Below are positions 16,312 through 24,986 of a stretch of DNA of 36,861 bases, in pieces. The DNA lies in assembly GCA_022712835.1 (NCBI GenBank), contig JAFLJU010000352.1:1-36861 (forward strand), read 5' to 3'. Origin of the DNA: Desulfobacteraceae bacterium (GTDB lineage: Bacteria; Desulfobacterota; Desulfobacteria; Desulfobacterales; Desulfobacteraceae). The position numbers were made by a program, and so were the translations under genes. The notes beneath the pieces are model-generated. The model had not been told where the DNA came from and ran no database searches. It was given only the letters and a program-made list of their open reading frames with translations. Position 1 is the stretch's first letter, and every line of letters begins with the position of its first letter.

Positions 16312-18327
16312 ATGCACCCAGAAAAAGATAAAACCGGAAAACTTACAAAAAGGATTTTACACCTAAAGTCCTTTTTTTCAAACCATAATATTGTCCGGAT
16401 GCGGGAAGCCTTGCGATATCTGAGCGGACCGAAGCTGGAACTTTTCATCAACATTCCTTTTTTTATCCATATCAATCTGCCCCAATTTCCCGGATTCATC
16501 GCATCAGATACGCCCGCACATGGGATTCACAATTTTGAGCAATCCGGGTTTTACAAAGAAGTTCTTAAACAAAGCTTACTGGCAGGCAATGGGATTTCCC
16601 AAACCCGCCCAAAATCTCCATGTGTAGAAGGTTTTTATCACATCGGCAGCCTAGGGACCTTTACCCAATCCGCAGGATCTGATTTCGATTATTGGGTCAT
16701 CATTGATAAAAAAAAATTTTCAGAACAACGGTTTTACAACCTTGAAAAAAAACTGGTCCAGATCCTAAAATACAGCCGGGAAACCTATGATCAGGAAGTC
16801 ACCTTCTTTATCATGGATCAAAAAGATCTGAAAAAAAATTGTTATGCCCGATTCAACGAACCCGAAACCCTGACGGCACCAAAAGTTTTTTTAAAAGAAG
16901 AGTTCTACCGAACTTTTTTAATGGTTGCCGGGAAAATCCCCTATTGGACCATCATGCCTGGCAATAGTGATATAAAAACCTATACCGCCCTTGTTGAGAA
17001 CATCTCATCCATGGAAGCATTAAAACATATTTCCGACGAATTCATTGATCTTGGGACCATTGAACGCCCCGGACCACAAGATATATTAAAGGGCCTTTTA
17101 TGGCATATCTGCAAAGCCCGGTTTGATCCGGTCAAGGCGCTGATAAAGGCTAACATGATTTTTTCGGCAGGCATCGGCCAATCGGAGCATAGAGCGCTTT
17201 TATGTGATAAAATAAAGGAAAAATATGGACGAGCCGGCATTGATGATTACCATGCAGACCCTTATAAAATGCTTTTTGACCGAATCATTGATTTCCACCA
17301 GAAGAATGATCCCAAGGGGCTTGCACTGATCAAAAATGCCATATTTTTCAGGCTCTGCGGATATCCAGCGGTTGCCATACCGGAAATAGGCTCACCCAAA
17401 CGACAATTGCTGGACTGGTATATCCGAAACTGGAACTTAAGCCCCACCCAGGTTGGCAAACTGCTATCTTATACCCAATGGGCAGAACCGGAAAAAAGGC
17501 TCCTTGAAAAAACCATCATCACCCGCCTTTCAGTCATGCACCAGGAAACCCTGAAAAAATATACCCAGGAGCAAACAGCGGGGGAGATACCGGATTCGGA
17601 AAAAAGAAATTTTAAAATTCTGGTCCATAAAACAAAAGAACGGCTGAACAATTCAGAAGGAAAGATCCCTGAATGTTCCACCTATTTGCGACGACAACAC
17701 TTTCAATTGTTTCTTCTCCAACAAAAAAGGTTCAATGGGTGGCACCTGGCAGGCTTTCTAAACCGCGAGCCCCAGCCCGAAAAGCTTTATGAAGCGTCTT
17801 CTCTTTTGGGTCTATTGGGATGGATTCTTGAAAACCAACTTTATGACAGGTCCCAAAGTTCCATGAAAATTGATATTCCTCTGCGCCTGTTTGAAAGCCA
17901 TTCCCAAGTCGTGGACCCGGACAAACTATATCTCGCCCTGCAACCTGTCAAACCCCTATCCGACGATATTTTTGAAAACCCTGCCGCCTGGATAAAACTG
18001 GTGATTCTTCTGGAATACCCGGAAAAAGGAGGGAAAAATCCTTTGGAGAAAGCAGATTTTTTGGCCCTAAACTCCTGGGGAGAATTATTTTTAGACACAT
18101 TGACCCTTGACACAGCCAAAGACATGGGTGATAGGTATAAAGATATCGCCAAGAAAATTGATACCTATGGAGAAACCGATCTGCGATTGTATTTTTTCCA
18201 ATTGGCAAAGGAACATGATCAAGAGGCTGTATTTGAAATCAAACAATCTCTGGCTGCCAAACTTAGAAATCCATATCGCCGCCCTGGAGACTTTGGCAAA
18301 AACCGTCCATTACTGGATAGACTATAG
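16312..18327 (+). CDS. Class I adenylate cyclase-like protein
   Basis: This 671-residue protein would make cAMP from ATP. The nucleotidyltransferase signature is clear: G112-S113 in HIGSLGTFTQSAGS and the metal Asp pair D124 and D126 in SDFDYWVII, the same layout as the catalytic domain of enterobacterial CyaA. Other class I-like stretches include IPYWTIMPG and GLLWHICKARFDP. It is shorter than E. coli CyaA (about 850 residues), and the second half is poorly recognisable, so regulation may differ. No membrane segment is seen. The next gene starts 8 bases after the stop, so the two are likely co-transcribed. The ribosome site is weak. Confidence 0.85.
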   Translation: MHPEKDKTGKLTKRILHLKSFFSNHNIVRMREALRYLSGPKLELFINIPFFIHINLPQFPGFIASDTPAHGIHNFEQSGFYKEVLKQSLLAGNGISQTRPKSPCVEGFYHIGSLGTFTQSAGSDFDYWVIIDKKKFSEQRFYNLEKKLVQILKYSRETYDQEVTFFIMDQKDLKKNCYARFNEPETLTAPKVFLKEEFYRTFLMVAGKIPYWTIMPGNSDIKTYTALVENISSMEALKHISDEFIDLGTIERPGPQDILKGLLWHICKARFDPVKALIKANMIFSAGIGQSEHRALLCDKIKEKYGRAGIDDYHADPYKMLFDRIIDFHQKNDPKGLALIKNAIFFRLCGYPAVAIPEIGSPKRQLLDWYIRNWNLSPTQVGKLLSYTQWAEPEKRLLEKTIITRLSVMHQETLKKYTQEQTAGEIPDSEKRNFKILVHKTKERLNNSEGKIPECSTYLRRQHFQLFLLQQKRFNGWHLAGFLNREPQPEKLYEASSLLGLLGWILENQLYDRSQSSMKIDIPLRLFESHSQVVDPDKLYLALQPVKPLSDDIFENPAAWIKLVILLEYPEKGGKNPLEKADFLALNSWGELFLDTLTLDTAKDMGDRYKDIAKKIDTYGETDLRLYFFQLAKEHDQEAVFEIKQSLAAKLRNPYRRPGDFGKNRPLLDRL

Positions 18328-18335
18328 GAATAAAA

Positions 18336-19346
18336 ATGCAAGAGAAATCCATCCTGGTGGTTAGTGAAAATGACAAGGAAAGAAGCGATCTGACCCAGAC
18401 CTTAAACTCAATCGGGTACGAAAACGTCCTATCTGCAAGGGGCGGAGGAAATGCCTGGGCATTTTTAAAATCAAAAAAAATAGACTGTGTCATTTCTGCC
18501 TATGAGATGGAAGATATGTCCGGACTCGCCCTGCTGAAAATCCTTAGAAGGGAAGAATCCGTGGCAGACCTTCCCTTTTTTCTCACCAATGATGCTTTCA
18601 CAAAGATCAAGGTAATCAAAGCCGGACAGATTGGCGTAACAGGCTTGTTTGTAATTCCCTTCAACACAGAAGGAATGAAGGACAAGCTTTGCCGTGCCAT
18701 TGACAAAATCAAGGACCCTGTCGTCGCCCAGGTGGAAGAAAGCTTGGAAAAAGGGATAGACCTCATTGAAAAACATGAATTTACCAAGGCTCTGACAGTA
18801 TTTCAAACCCTCGTCAGCCAGAAGGAAAATCCCGAATATTATTTTAACATAGGGTATATTAAAACCTCCCAGGGCGAGCACAGCGATGCCATTGAAGCCT
18901 TTTCCAAAGCCACTCAGTTGGACAGACTTTTTGTCAAAGCCTATGAAGCCATGGGAAGGGCCTATAAGGCCCTTGGCGATGCCCAGAAATCAGAAGAATG
19001 TCTCCAGATTGCAGCAGAGATATACATGGATACGGACAAACTCGGATCAGCCGAAGAGATTCTCAATGAAATTCTTGAAACCGGATCAAATTCCCTAAAC
19101 GTATTCAATACCCTGGGGGTACTCCACCGGAAAAAAGGGGATTCAGAACAGGCCCTGCGCCAATATAAAAAAGCATTAAAAGTACACCCGGATGAACCTT
19201 ATATTTATTACAATATCGGCAGACTTTATCTGGACATGAAAAACACTACCCAGGCCAAAATTTATTTCCAGGCGGCCCTGGACAAGGACCATGGGTTTGA
19301 AGAAGCCAAGCAGGTCATCAAAGCCATTGATCTGGGGCTTGTGTGA
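18336..19346 (+). CDS. Degenerate receiver fused to TPR repeats
   Basis: In this 336-residue protein residues 5-125 have a receiver fold pattern (ILVVSENDKE, CVISAYEMEDMSGL) but lack phosphorylation chemistry: the acidic pair is Ser-Glu, the phospho-acceptor position is A55 and the conserved Lys is I107. Residues about 135-335 contain roughly five to six TPR units, for example YYFNIGYIKTSQGEHSDAIE, VFNTLGVLHRKKGDSEQALR and YIYYNIGRLYLDMKNTTQAK. It looks like a protein-interaction scaffold rather than a switch. It lies 8 bases after the class I cyclase gene and is therefore a candidate partner or regulator of that cyclase. Confidence 0.88.
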   Translation: MQEKSILVVSENDKERSDLTQTLNSIGYENVLSARGGGNAWAFLKSKKIDCVISAYEMEDMSGLALLKILRREESVADLPFFLTNDAFTKIKVIKAGQIGVTGLFVIPFNTEGMKDKLCRAIDKIKDPVVAQVEESLEKGIDLIEKHEFTKALTVFQTLVSQKENPEYYFNIGYIKTSQGEHSDAIEAFSKATQLDRLFVKAYEAMGRAYKALGDAQKSEECLQIAAEIYMDTDKLGSAEEILNEILETGSNSLNVFNTLGVLHRKKGDSEQALRQYKKALKVHPDEPYIYYNIGRLYLDMKNTTQAKIYFQAALDKDHGFEEAKQVIKAIDLGLV

Positions 19347-19370
19347 TTAGGAATGTTTAATAGCTGATTT

Positions 19371-20207
19371 TCATAAATCTTTGCCACAACCTTTGGGGGA
19401 AGACCCGTCCTTTTCATCACAAGCAATCCCAAGATGCTGTTTCACCTGGGCTATATCACTGCCCTCAACCACCCAGGCCCCATCCCCTGATATTACCACC
19501 GGGACAAAGGAAAAACCGGCATCTGATAAGAAAGGCATGGTTTTTTCCAAAAGCAGGTCTGCCTGACTGCACTTCGATCCCGGCACAAATTGCATCTGCC
19601 CATAGGCTTCATAGGAAAGCTTTTCACAAATGGCCTGTACTGCCATTTCACGGCTTTCAGGTCCCAACACCGGGTAAAGGATCACACGGATCTCAATATG
19701 ATTTTCCATGGCAAGTATTTCAAGATCCGGCATCAGTTTCTTGCAGTAGGAACAATTGGGGTCTGTGATCACATATAAAAACCTATCGGCCTTCCCCGGT
19801 TTAAATGAAAACAAAGTTAAATCAGCCAAAACCTTTATATTTTTTTGAAGAAACGCCTTTCTTTTTTCCTTGCCAAGGGCCTCTTTCTCATCGGCCTTTA
19901 ACCGCTCCTCCCGGGCAACTTCCGAAAGTGAATCCAAAGTTTCTCCGGTAATAAATTTCTGGTTCTTAAAAAGCTTTCCAACCAAGAGAAAATCCTTGCC
20001 AGCATAGACCGGAACAAGATCCCCCTCCAGAGACAGGACAACTTCACACAAATCCCCCTGATCTTTTTTATGAACAATTCTGGCATCCTCCGGCAGGGGC
20101 GCTTGCTTAGCAAGCCAATCAATATCTATATGGGTACAAACAGGTTCGGCAGACACACCCGGGCACAATCCCAGCAACAAAAAAAACATTAACATCCATT
20201 TCATCAT
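19371..20207 (-). CDS. DsbC/DsbG-like periplasmic thiol:disulfide protein
   Basis: An exported thioredoxin-fold protein, 278 residues from the preferred ATG (AAGGATG site upstream; an ATG 10 codons earlier lacks one). Signal peptide: residues 1-20, ending VSA before EPVC. An N-terminal region with two Cys is followed by a charged helical linker and the thioredoxin domain with C152-S-Y-C155 in ITDPNCSYCKK, as in DsbC-type isomerases. A cis-Pro loop is likely at SFVPVVISGDG. Additional Cys pairs near the C-terminus (SKCSQ, GIACDE, KGCGKDL) are unusual. It probably isomerises or reduces disulfides in periplasmic proteins. It is convergent with the receiver-TPR gene. Confidence 0.85.
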   Translation of the reverse strand: MMKWMLMFFLLLGLCPGVSAEPVCTHIDIDWLAKQAPLPEDARIVHKKDQGDLCEVVLSLEGDLVPVYAGKDFLLVGKLFKNQKFITGETLDSLSEVAREERLKADEKEALGKEKRKAFLQKNIKVLADLTLFSFKPGKADRFLYVITDPNCSYCKKLMPDLEILAMENHIEIRVILYPVLGPESREMAVQAICEKLSYEAYGQMQFVPGSKCSQADLLLEKTMPFLSDAGFSFVPVVISGDGAWVVEGSDIAQVKQHLGIACDEKDGSSPKGCGKDL

Positions 20208-20422
20208 AGCATCATCCTTTTCAAAGGGATTTCTCAATCATTTACCAACATCGGCATATTTAGTAACATAAATCCTGGGACACTGACAAGTGGCAAAAAA
20301 AGCTTAGGAGACCTAAACCATACACCACGCGCTCCCCCTGCCACTAGGTGCAAGCGGGAACATCATCTAAAAAATATTGTGGATGAACACTTGATTTCAC
20401 GTATCAAAAAGGAGTAATAAAG

Positions 20423-20485
20423 GTGTCAGTCATTTTTTCACAGAACCATCAAAACAAAACCATAGAGAGCAGAGGTTTATCATGA
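20423..20485 (+). CDS. Possible 20-codon leader peptide upstream of the class III cyclase
   Basis: A GTG start with AAGGAG eight bases upstream opens a 20-codon frame whose TGA overlaps the cyclase ATG in an ATGA junction. The cyclase has its own AGAGG site, so the extra ribosome site suggests a translated leader or coupled translation. The peptide (VSVIFSQNHQNKTIESRGLS) has no known match in my memory. Confidence 0.35.
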   Translation: MSVIFSQNHQNKTIESRGLS

Positions 20486-21402
20486 AAGCGGATGACAATG
20501 AAACGCTAATTAGGATCTTATTGGATGCCGCTAAAAAAGTATCCATGGGCGCCTATGACGAAACAGACAGCCTTATGGAATTGACCAATCAGGATAAATA
20601 TCCGGCCCTGGTTTCAGAATTGGCCGAAGCCTTTGGGATGATGATTGTCCAGGTAGAATCCAGGGAATATAACCTGGAACAATTGCTGGCCCAGATCAAA
20701 ACAAAAAATCTGCACCTGGAAGAAACCCTTGCCCGGGTCCAGCTTTTGGAGAGCATCCAAAGCCACATGAGTAAATTTGTTCCCAAATCGGTTCAGGACC
20801 TGATTGAGGACAATCCTGAAAATCCGGATCTAAACAAGCATGAAAAAGATATTTCCGTCCTGTTTCTCGATATTGCCGGATACACAAAAATGAGTGAAAA
20901 TAATTCAAGGGAAAAAATGAATTATCTCATCGAAACCTATTTCAGCGAGTTTTTAAACATCATTGTCGAAAACAAGGGAGATATCAATGAAACTGCCGGC
21001 GACGGCCTCATGATCCTGTTCCAGGACAAGATCCCCAAGACCCATGCCATAAATGCAGTTTCCGCAGCCCTGGGCATCCATAAAAAAACCCAGCTCATCA
21101 ATGAGAAACTTAAAGGGAAATATAAACCAGTGTCTGTGAACATGGGAATTAATTCAGGTATTGCCTCTGTGGGTTCCACTCGATTCAAAGGGATTGCCGG
21201 TGATCGCTGGACCTTTACGGCTTCCGGGGCCGTTACCAATATTGCAGCAAGGGTCTGCTCCATTGCAAGGGATGGACAAATCCTTGTCACCGCTCTGACA
21301 TCCGACCATATTAAAAACGAATTCAAATTGGGTGACCCCCAAGAACAGATACTGAAAAATGTCAGTAAGGCAATTCAAGTCCGGGAAGTCCTGCTAGACT
21401 AA
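20482..21402 (+). CDS. Class III adenylate/guanylate cyclase
   Basis: This 306-residue soluble cyclase has an N-terminal helical region (1-120, coiled coil around 60-95) and then a class III catalytic domain. Metal Asp residues are D130 (FLDIAGYTKM) and D174 (AGDGLMILF). The transition-state residues N253 and R257 are in TNIAARV. At the base-recognition Lys position the protein has E170 (NETAGD), as in guanylyl cyclases, and the partner position is T246. Product identity (cAMP or cGMP) is therefore open. Upstream is a candidate leader peptide. The neighbouring class I cyclase and STAS gene place it in a signalling block. Confidence 0.9.
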   Translation: MKADDNETLIRILLDAAKKVSMGAYDETDSLMELTNQDKYPALVSELAEAFGMMIVQVESREYNLEQLLAQIKTKNLHLEETLARVQLLESIQSHMSKFVPKSVQDLIEDNPENPDLNKHEKDISVLFLDIAGYTKMSENNSREKMNYLIETYFSEFLNIIVENKGDINETAGDGLMILFQDKIPKTHAINAVSAALGIHKKTQLINEKLKGKYKPVSVNMGINSGIASVGSTRFKGIAGDRWTFTASGAVTNIAARVCSIARDGQILVTALTSDHIKNEFKLGDPQEQILKNVSKAIQVREVLLD

Positions 21403-21439
21403 TCGCAACTCCACCGGACATAGGGGATGCCGGTGATAC

Positions 21440-21769
21440 CTAGGACGAGGGCAAATCTTCCATGGTATCATAACAGGGCATGATAGAGGGAAACCCTGAG
21501 ATTTCGATCACTTCCTTGATATTGCCGGAAAGGCCAGCCAGACATAGCTCTCCTTTGAGAGCCTTAATTTTTTTAGTGGCAACCAAAAAGATCCGCAGCC
21601 CGGCACTGGAGACATATTCAAGGCCGGTCAGGTTCAAAACCATATTCAAATTTCCCTCGTCAATAATTTCACCCAGACTTTTTTCCAGTTCCGGTGCGGT
21701 CACTGCATCCAACCGCCCTTTTAACCCAACCACACACCTGCCATCTTCAATCAGTTTTTCAATGTCCAT
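21440..21769 (-). CDS. STAS domain protein, anti-sigma factor antagonist-like
   Basis: This 109-residue single STAS domain resembles SpoIIAA/RsbV. Seen: LKGRLDAVTAPELE (16-29) and the phospho-site region EYVSSAGLRIF (51-61), with S55 as the likely phosphorylated Ser. Such proteins bind and inhibit a kinase/anti-sigma partner until phosphorylated. No partner gene lies directly beside it, but another STAS gene of very similar sequence and an RsbW-like gene occur near 28.4-29.2 kb. Its leader contains a sigma70-like promoter and a palindrome. Confidence 0.92.
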   Translation of the reverse strand: MDIEKLIEDGRCVVGLKGRLDAVTAPELEKSLGEIIDEGNLNMVLNLTGLEYVSSAGLRIFLVATKKIKALKGELCLAGLSGNIKEVIEISGFPSIMPCYDTMEDLPSS

Positions 21770-21792
21770 ATGATCTCCCTATAAATACCGTT

Positions 21793-21867
21793 CTCCATTG
21801 GAATGGAGTCTGACTGCAATTGATTTCTTTTTCACTATCTATTATTCCATAAAAAGAGCTGTGTCAA
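21793..21867 (-). promoter_or_regulatory. Promoter and palindrome of the STAS gene
   Basis: On the minus strand a perfect TTGACA (complement of 21862-21867) is followed after 15 bases by AATAAT. The leader then holds a perfect 16-base palindrome, CTCCATT/AATGGAG with a GG centre (21793-21808), 23 bases before the start codon. Confidence 0.5.
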
Positions 21868-21950
21868 TTGGAAGCTCAATTTCCTTTCCTTTCCCAACAA
21901 AAAATAGCCGTCAAATGCTTGTGGATATAAAGACAGACTCGTTTTATTTT

Positions 21951-21986
21951 TGATATTTGATTTGATATTTGATTTGATATTTGAGA
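21951..21986 (+). repeat. Three 12-base tandem repeats
   Basis: TGATATTTGATT occurs twice, then once as TGATATTTGAGA, immediately before the cold-shock terminator. The rest of the 314-base gap between the STAS and cold-shock genes holds only the promoter, palindrome and terminator listed separately. Confidence 0.8.
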
Positions 21987-22001
21987 GAGGGAAAACAAAA
22001 A

Positions 22002-22033
22002 GAGCTCCTGAACAAATTATTGTTCAGGAGCTC
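22002..22033 (-). terminator. Rho-independent terminator of the cold-shock gene
   Basis: A perfect 13-bp stem (GAGCTCCTGAACA/TGTTCAGGAGCTC) with a 6-base loop is followed on the minus strand by TTTTTGTTTT. A T-run is also present on the plus side, so it may work in both directions. Confidence 0.9.
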
Positions 22034-22083
22034 CTATTTTTTCAAGTCACCAAGATGACTCTTCAGCTAAGTAAAACGGCTAA

Positions 22084-22287
22084 CTAGATCACAGTTACAT
22101 TTGTTGCAGCAGGACCTTTCTGTCCTTCTTCAATATCAAATGAAACGCGGTCCCCTTCGTTCAGGGATTTGAAACCTGTTGTATTAATGCCGGAATGATG
22201 TACGAATACATCTTTTCCGCCGTCTTCTTGTTCAATAAAACCAAAACCCTTAGAGTCGTTAAACCATTTCACAGTACCATTAGCCAT
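22084..22287 (-). CDS. Cold-shock protein, CspA family
   Basis: This 67-residue single OB-fold protein binds single-stranded RNA/DNA as a chaperone or antiterminator. RNP1 is KGFGFI (13-18) and RNP2 is VFVHH (27-31). W8 and the surrounding aromatic residues are kept, and length and ending are standard. It has its own promoter about 130-150 bases upstream, giving a long leader as common for cold-shock mRNAs, and a strong terminator, so it is a single-gene unit. Confidence 0.97.
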   Translation of the reverse strand: MANGTVKWFNDSKGFGFIEQEDGGKDVFVHHSGINTTGFKSLNEGDRVSFDIEEGQKGPAATNVTVI

Positions 22288-22412
22288 ATTGGCAATCTCC
22301 TATTGTAATAAAAAAATACACGTTTCAAATTGGGGTGCAATGCCATTTTTTTTGGGATATACACCTTGAGATGAAACATAAGCGCTTCACATAAAACAGC
22401 GCAATCTGGCTT

Positions 22413-22440
22413 ACAATATAGAAATATCGCAAAAAGTCAA
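22413..22440 (-). promoter_or_regulatory. Sigma70-like promoter of the cold-shock gene
   Basis: TTGACT (complement of 22435-22440), a 16-base spacer and TATTGT (complement of 22413-22418). Transcription from here would give a leader of about 115-120 bases. Confidence 0.5.
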
Positions 22441-22556
22441 GGACTAAATCTATTATCTTTTTTTTAACGCCCATTCCAGGCAAGATAAAAATAAAGGATA
22501 AGGCCACCAGAAGCTCCCCTCCCGTCCCATCCCATCCCTTAACGGTATCGGCAATT

Positions 22557-24674
22557 TTATTTTTTAAGCCTGTAATTGGGTTTTTCAAACACCTCCACCG
22601 CTTCCTGACAAAGGGTTTGTTTGCGGATGCGGGCAGATTTTGTTCTGGCTTTTTCCACATTTTCCCCGGGAATTTTATTTTTCAGATACCAGTCATCGGG
22701 ATTTCCTAAAAACTCAACCAATTCCAATTCTGCTTGCCTTGCATTGGCACATGATTTAATTAAGCAGGGGGCAAATGCGGGGCCATATTTGCGTCGGGCA
22801 ATCTCATCTGTCTGTTTCTGGGCATGCTTCCAAAGATTATCCGGGTCCAGCAGAATAATAGGTGCCAAGGGATTTTCATGAATTTTCATGGAAGTGATGG
22901 TAATGGCCAGTTCTTCTGCACTTCCATATCCCCCGGTATTAATGATAGGCAGATTACTCAGTTTCTGGAGATGATCCTGGCGCGCCAGGCGTAACCCTTC
23001 ATTGTATTTGATCAGTCCGTCACAGGTAGTCAGGGATGCCTGGTGTTCGCCTTCAAGGTCAATGGCAATCCCCACACTCATGATATTATGCTGACGGGCA
23101 AGATCATTGGCCTCTTTCATCAGCCCCGGGCCGCCGCCGTGGACAATCCCCATTTCATACCCCAACCGGACAGCCAGGCGGTTGATCAAATCGATGGTCA
23201 ATTTATTGTCTGCTTCCTTTGTATGGGACCCATAAAAGGCCAGCCAATATCTGACCCGGTCAAACCGCTCCCTGTCATCGGGTTCCATGAAACACCCATG
23301 GTAAAAACTGTACAATTTGTCAGTGTCAAAATCATAGCGTAAAAATTCACACCCGGAATGACCGGCATGGGTGAGTTTGATCATTCTTTTAATATAGTCA
23401 TCCTCAAAGGAGGGATTGTTCATATCAATTAAAAAAGTTTTCAAACCACTGCGTTTCAAGGCATCAATAACCTCAAGGGACGGGAATGATCTTCCGATAA
23501 AGACCCGGGAATTCACCCCTCCTAGAACCGACAGCTTTTCCAGGGTCTCCTGGAACCTGCCATCCTCACCTGCCAGGGGCTGTGGCCGGGTTTTCCGATA
23601 GGTACTTTTGAGCAAGGCATTTTTGATAATTTCAAGCTGGGCTTCCCCCTGGGGATTTAAGGCCTGGGGGATCTGGACAAAATTGCCCCGGTTCAAAATT
23701 AACCCCAGAGACTTGTCTTCAATGGCATTAAATAAAGTGGAAACTTCCGCATTGGTTAAAAGATCACAAAGCCGATAACCCTCCTTGACCTTATTTTTCT
23801 CCAGGGGAACTGTCAAGGGATTCCGTGTTCTGAAAAACCGGATTCGAATCCGGATTTGATTTAAAAGGATGGGCTGGGTGCCAAAATGATAAAGTTCCAC
23901 CTGGCGATCCCGGAATGTCCGAAAGGGATCCAGCACCCGGGCAGGCAGATGTTGAATTTTCCCCTTTTCAGGTTCTGTCACTGCATCAATGATCCCGTAA
24001 ATATCCCCCAGGGAAATTTTAATGGCCCCCACAAATAGCTCCCCGGGGTTTAAGCGGATGGTACCAAGGTCCAGAGGCATTCTTGAACGGATACGGCTCA
24101 GTGCGCTTCTGCCCTTCTTTATCACGGCATTCATGGAGGCTAAATTCATGGCAGCGGGTTCAAAGCAATATTGATAGGGTTCCAATTCCATGCTGATATA
24201 GTCACAAAGTTTACCAGTTAACGGATCCTTTTCCTGGCAGATTTCAAACCCCTCATAATATCCTTTCCCAACCCTTCTCCCCACAAAAAGCCGTTTGTGA
24301 AGATAGTGGCGGACATCCTGGATTCTCAGCTCTGGATCCATCACGGCCAACCGGCCAATTTCATCCCCATTTTTAAAAAGTTCCAGGGTATTTTTCACCA
24401 GGGGATTCAAATTCTGGATCTGCCCTTCCAGAAAAATATCAGATCCCTCCATCCGGGGCAACGTGTCCTGCGCCAATTGATCCGTCTTGATACCGATCTG
24501 GGCATTCCCGCTTCTTCCCGAAAAAATATAGGGCTTGCCTTCCTTGATGGCACCGCAGATATAATCGGAAACAAAGGGAAATAAAAATTGTGCCCTCAGG
24601 ATTTTCTCCCCATTGTCTCTGGGGTGAATCTCATTAATCTGGCCATCCGGGCTTATGATCTGTGGTATTTCCAT
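22557..24674 (-). CDS. LOG-family Rossmann domain protein with large unknown N-terminal region
   Basis: A 705-residue cytoplasmic protein. The C-terminal part (about 465-640) is a LOG/TIGR00730-type Rossmann domain: FYGSHTKEADN, IVHGGGPGLMKEAND near 507-521, then TGGYGSAEELAITITSMK near 577, equivalent to the PGGxGTxxE motif of cytokinin-riboside/nucleotide 5'-monophosphate phosphoribohydrolases. The Gly-Gly-Tyr-Gly-Ser-Ala-Glu-Glu version is altered but keeps the Glu. The first ~460 residues match nothing I recognise. LOG proteins are usually about 180-250 residues, so this is an unusual architecture. A small gene lies 48 bases upstream in the same direction. Function may involve nucleotide or nucleotide-sugar hydrolysis, but this is inference. 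Confidence 0.85.
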   Translation of the reverse strand: MEIPQIISPDGQINEIHPRDNGEKILRAQFLFPFVSDYICGAIKEGKPYIFSGRSGNAQIGIKTDQLAQDTLPRMEGSDIFLEGQIQNLNPLVKNTLELFKNGDEIGRLAVMDPELRIQDVRHYLHKRLFVGRRVGKGYYEGFEICQEKDPLTGKLCDYISMELEPYQYCFEPAAMNLASMNAVIKKGRSALSRIRSRMPLDLGTIRLNPGELFVGAIKISLGDIYGIIDAVTEPEKGKIQHLPARVLDPFRTFRDRQVELYHFGTQPILLNQIRIRIRFFRTRNPLTVPLEKNKVKEGYRLCDLLTNAEVSTLFNAIEDKSLGLILNRGNFVQIPQALNPQGEAQLEIIKNALLKSTYRKTRPQPLAGEDGRFQETLEKLSVLGGVNSRVFIGRSFPSLEVIDALKRSGLKTFLIDMNNPSFEDDYIKRMIKLTHAGHSGCEFLRYDFDTDKLYSFYHGCFMEPDDRERFDRVRYWLAFYGSHTKEADNKLTIDLINRLAVRLGYEMGIVHGGGPGLMKEANDLARQHNIMSVGIAIDLEGEHQASLTTCDGLIKYNEGLRLARQDHLQKLSNLPIINTGGYGSAEELAITITSMKIHENPLAPIILLDPDNLWKHAQKQTDEIARRKYGPAFAPCLIKSCANARQAELELVEFLGNPDDWYLKNKIPGENVEKARTKSARIRKQTLCQEAVEVFEKPNYRLKK

Positions 24675-24722
24675 GGCAACGTCTCTTTTCAGGGGTTAAA
24701 AATCCAAGGTGAGGCAAAAATA

Positions 24723-24986
24723 TCAGAGATTTATTTTTTTATTTGCATCATAATCATCAAAAAGCAGAGACAAATCTTCGATGGAAAGACTTCTCACCTG
24801 ATGGGGAAGCCATCTATATTTATCTATCAAATACCGATGAACCGCATCCATCCCACACAGGTCTTCATACCCCTGGTCTGTGGCGATCTGATCGCCCAGC
24901 CGTGAAAAGACGGCCTTCATTTCCCCTTCTGCAACAAATTTTCTTTCTGTTCTTTCCTGGTATGCTTCGGTGATATCCTTTTCCAT
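24723..24986 (-). CDS. Small hypothetical protein upstream of the LOG gene
   Basis: This 87-residue acidic protein (TERKFVAEGEMKAVFSRLGD, then a HRYLIDKYRWLPHQVRSL segment and a DDYD-containing tail) is of no recognised family. A strong GGGAGAGGG ribosome site precedes the ATG. Its 48-base distance to the LOG gene suggests an operon and a shared role. No membrane or signal segment is seen. Confidence 0.7.
   Translation of the reverse strand: MEKDITEAYQERTERKFVAEGEMKAVFSRLGDQIATDQGYEDLCGMDAVHRYLIDKYRWLPHQVRSLSIEDLSLLFDDYDANKKINL

Noticed and set aside
22325..22660. 111-residue open frame on the minus strand with a hydrophobic middle
   Set aside because: It overlaps the end of the LOG-domain gene in another frame and covers the cold-shock promoter and leader. 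No ribosome site was seen.
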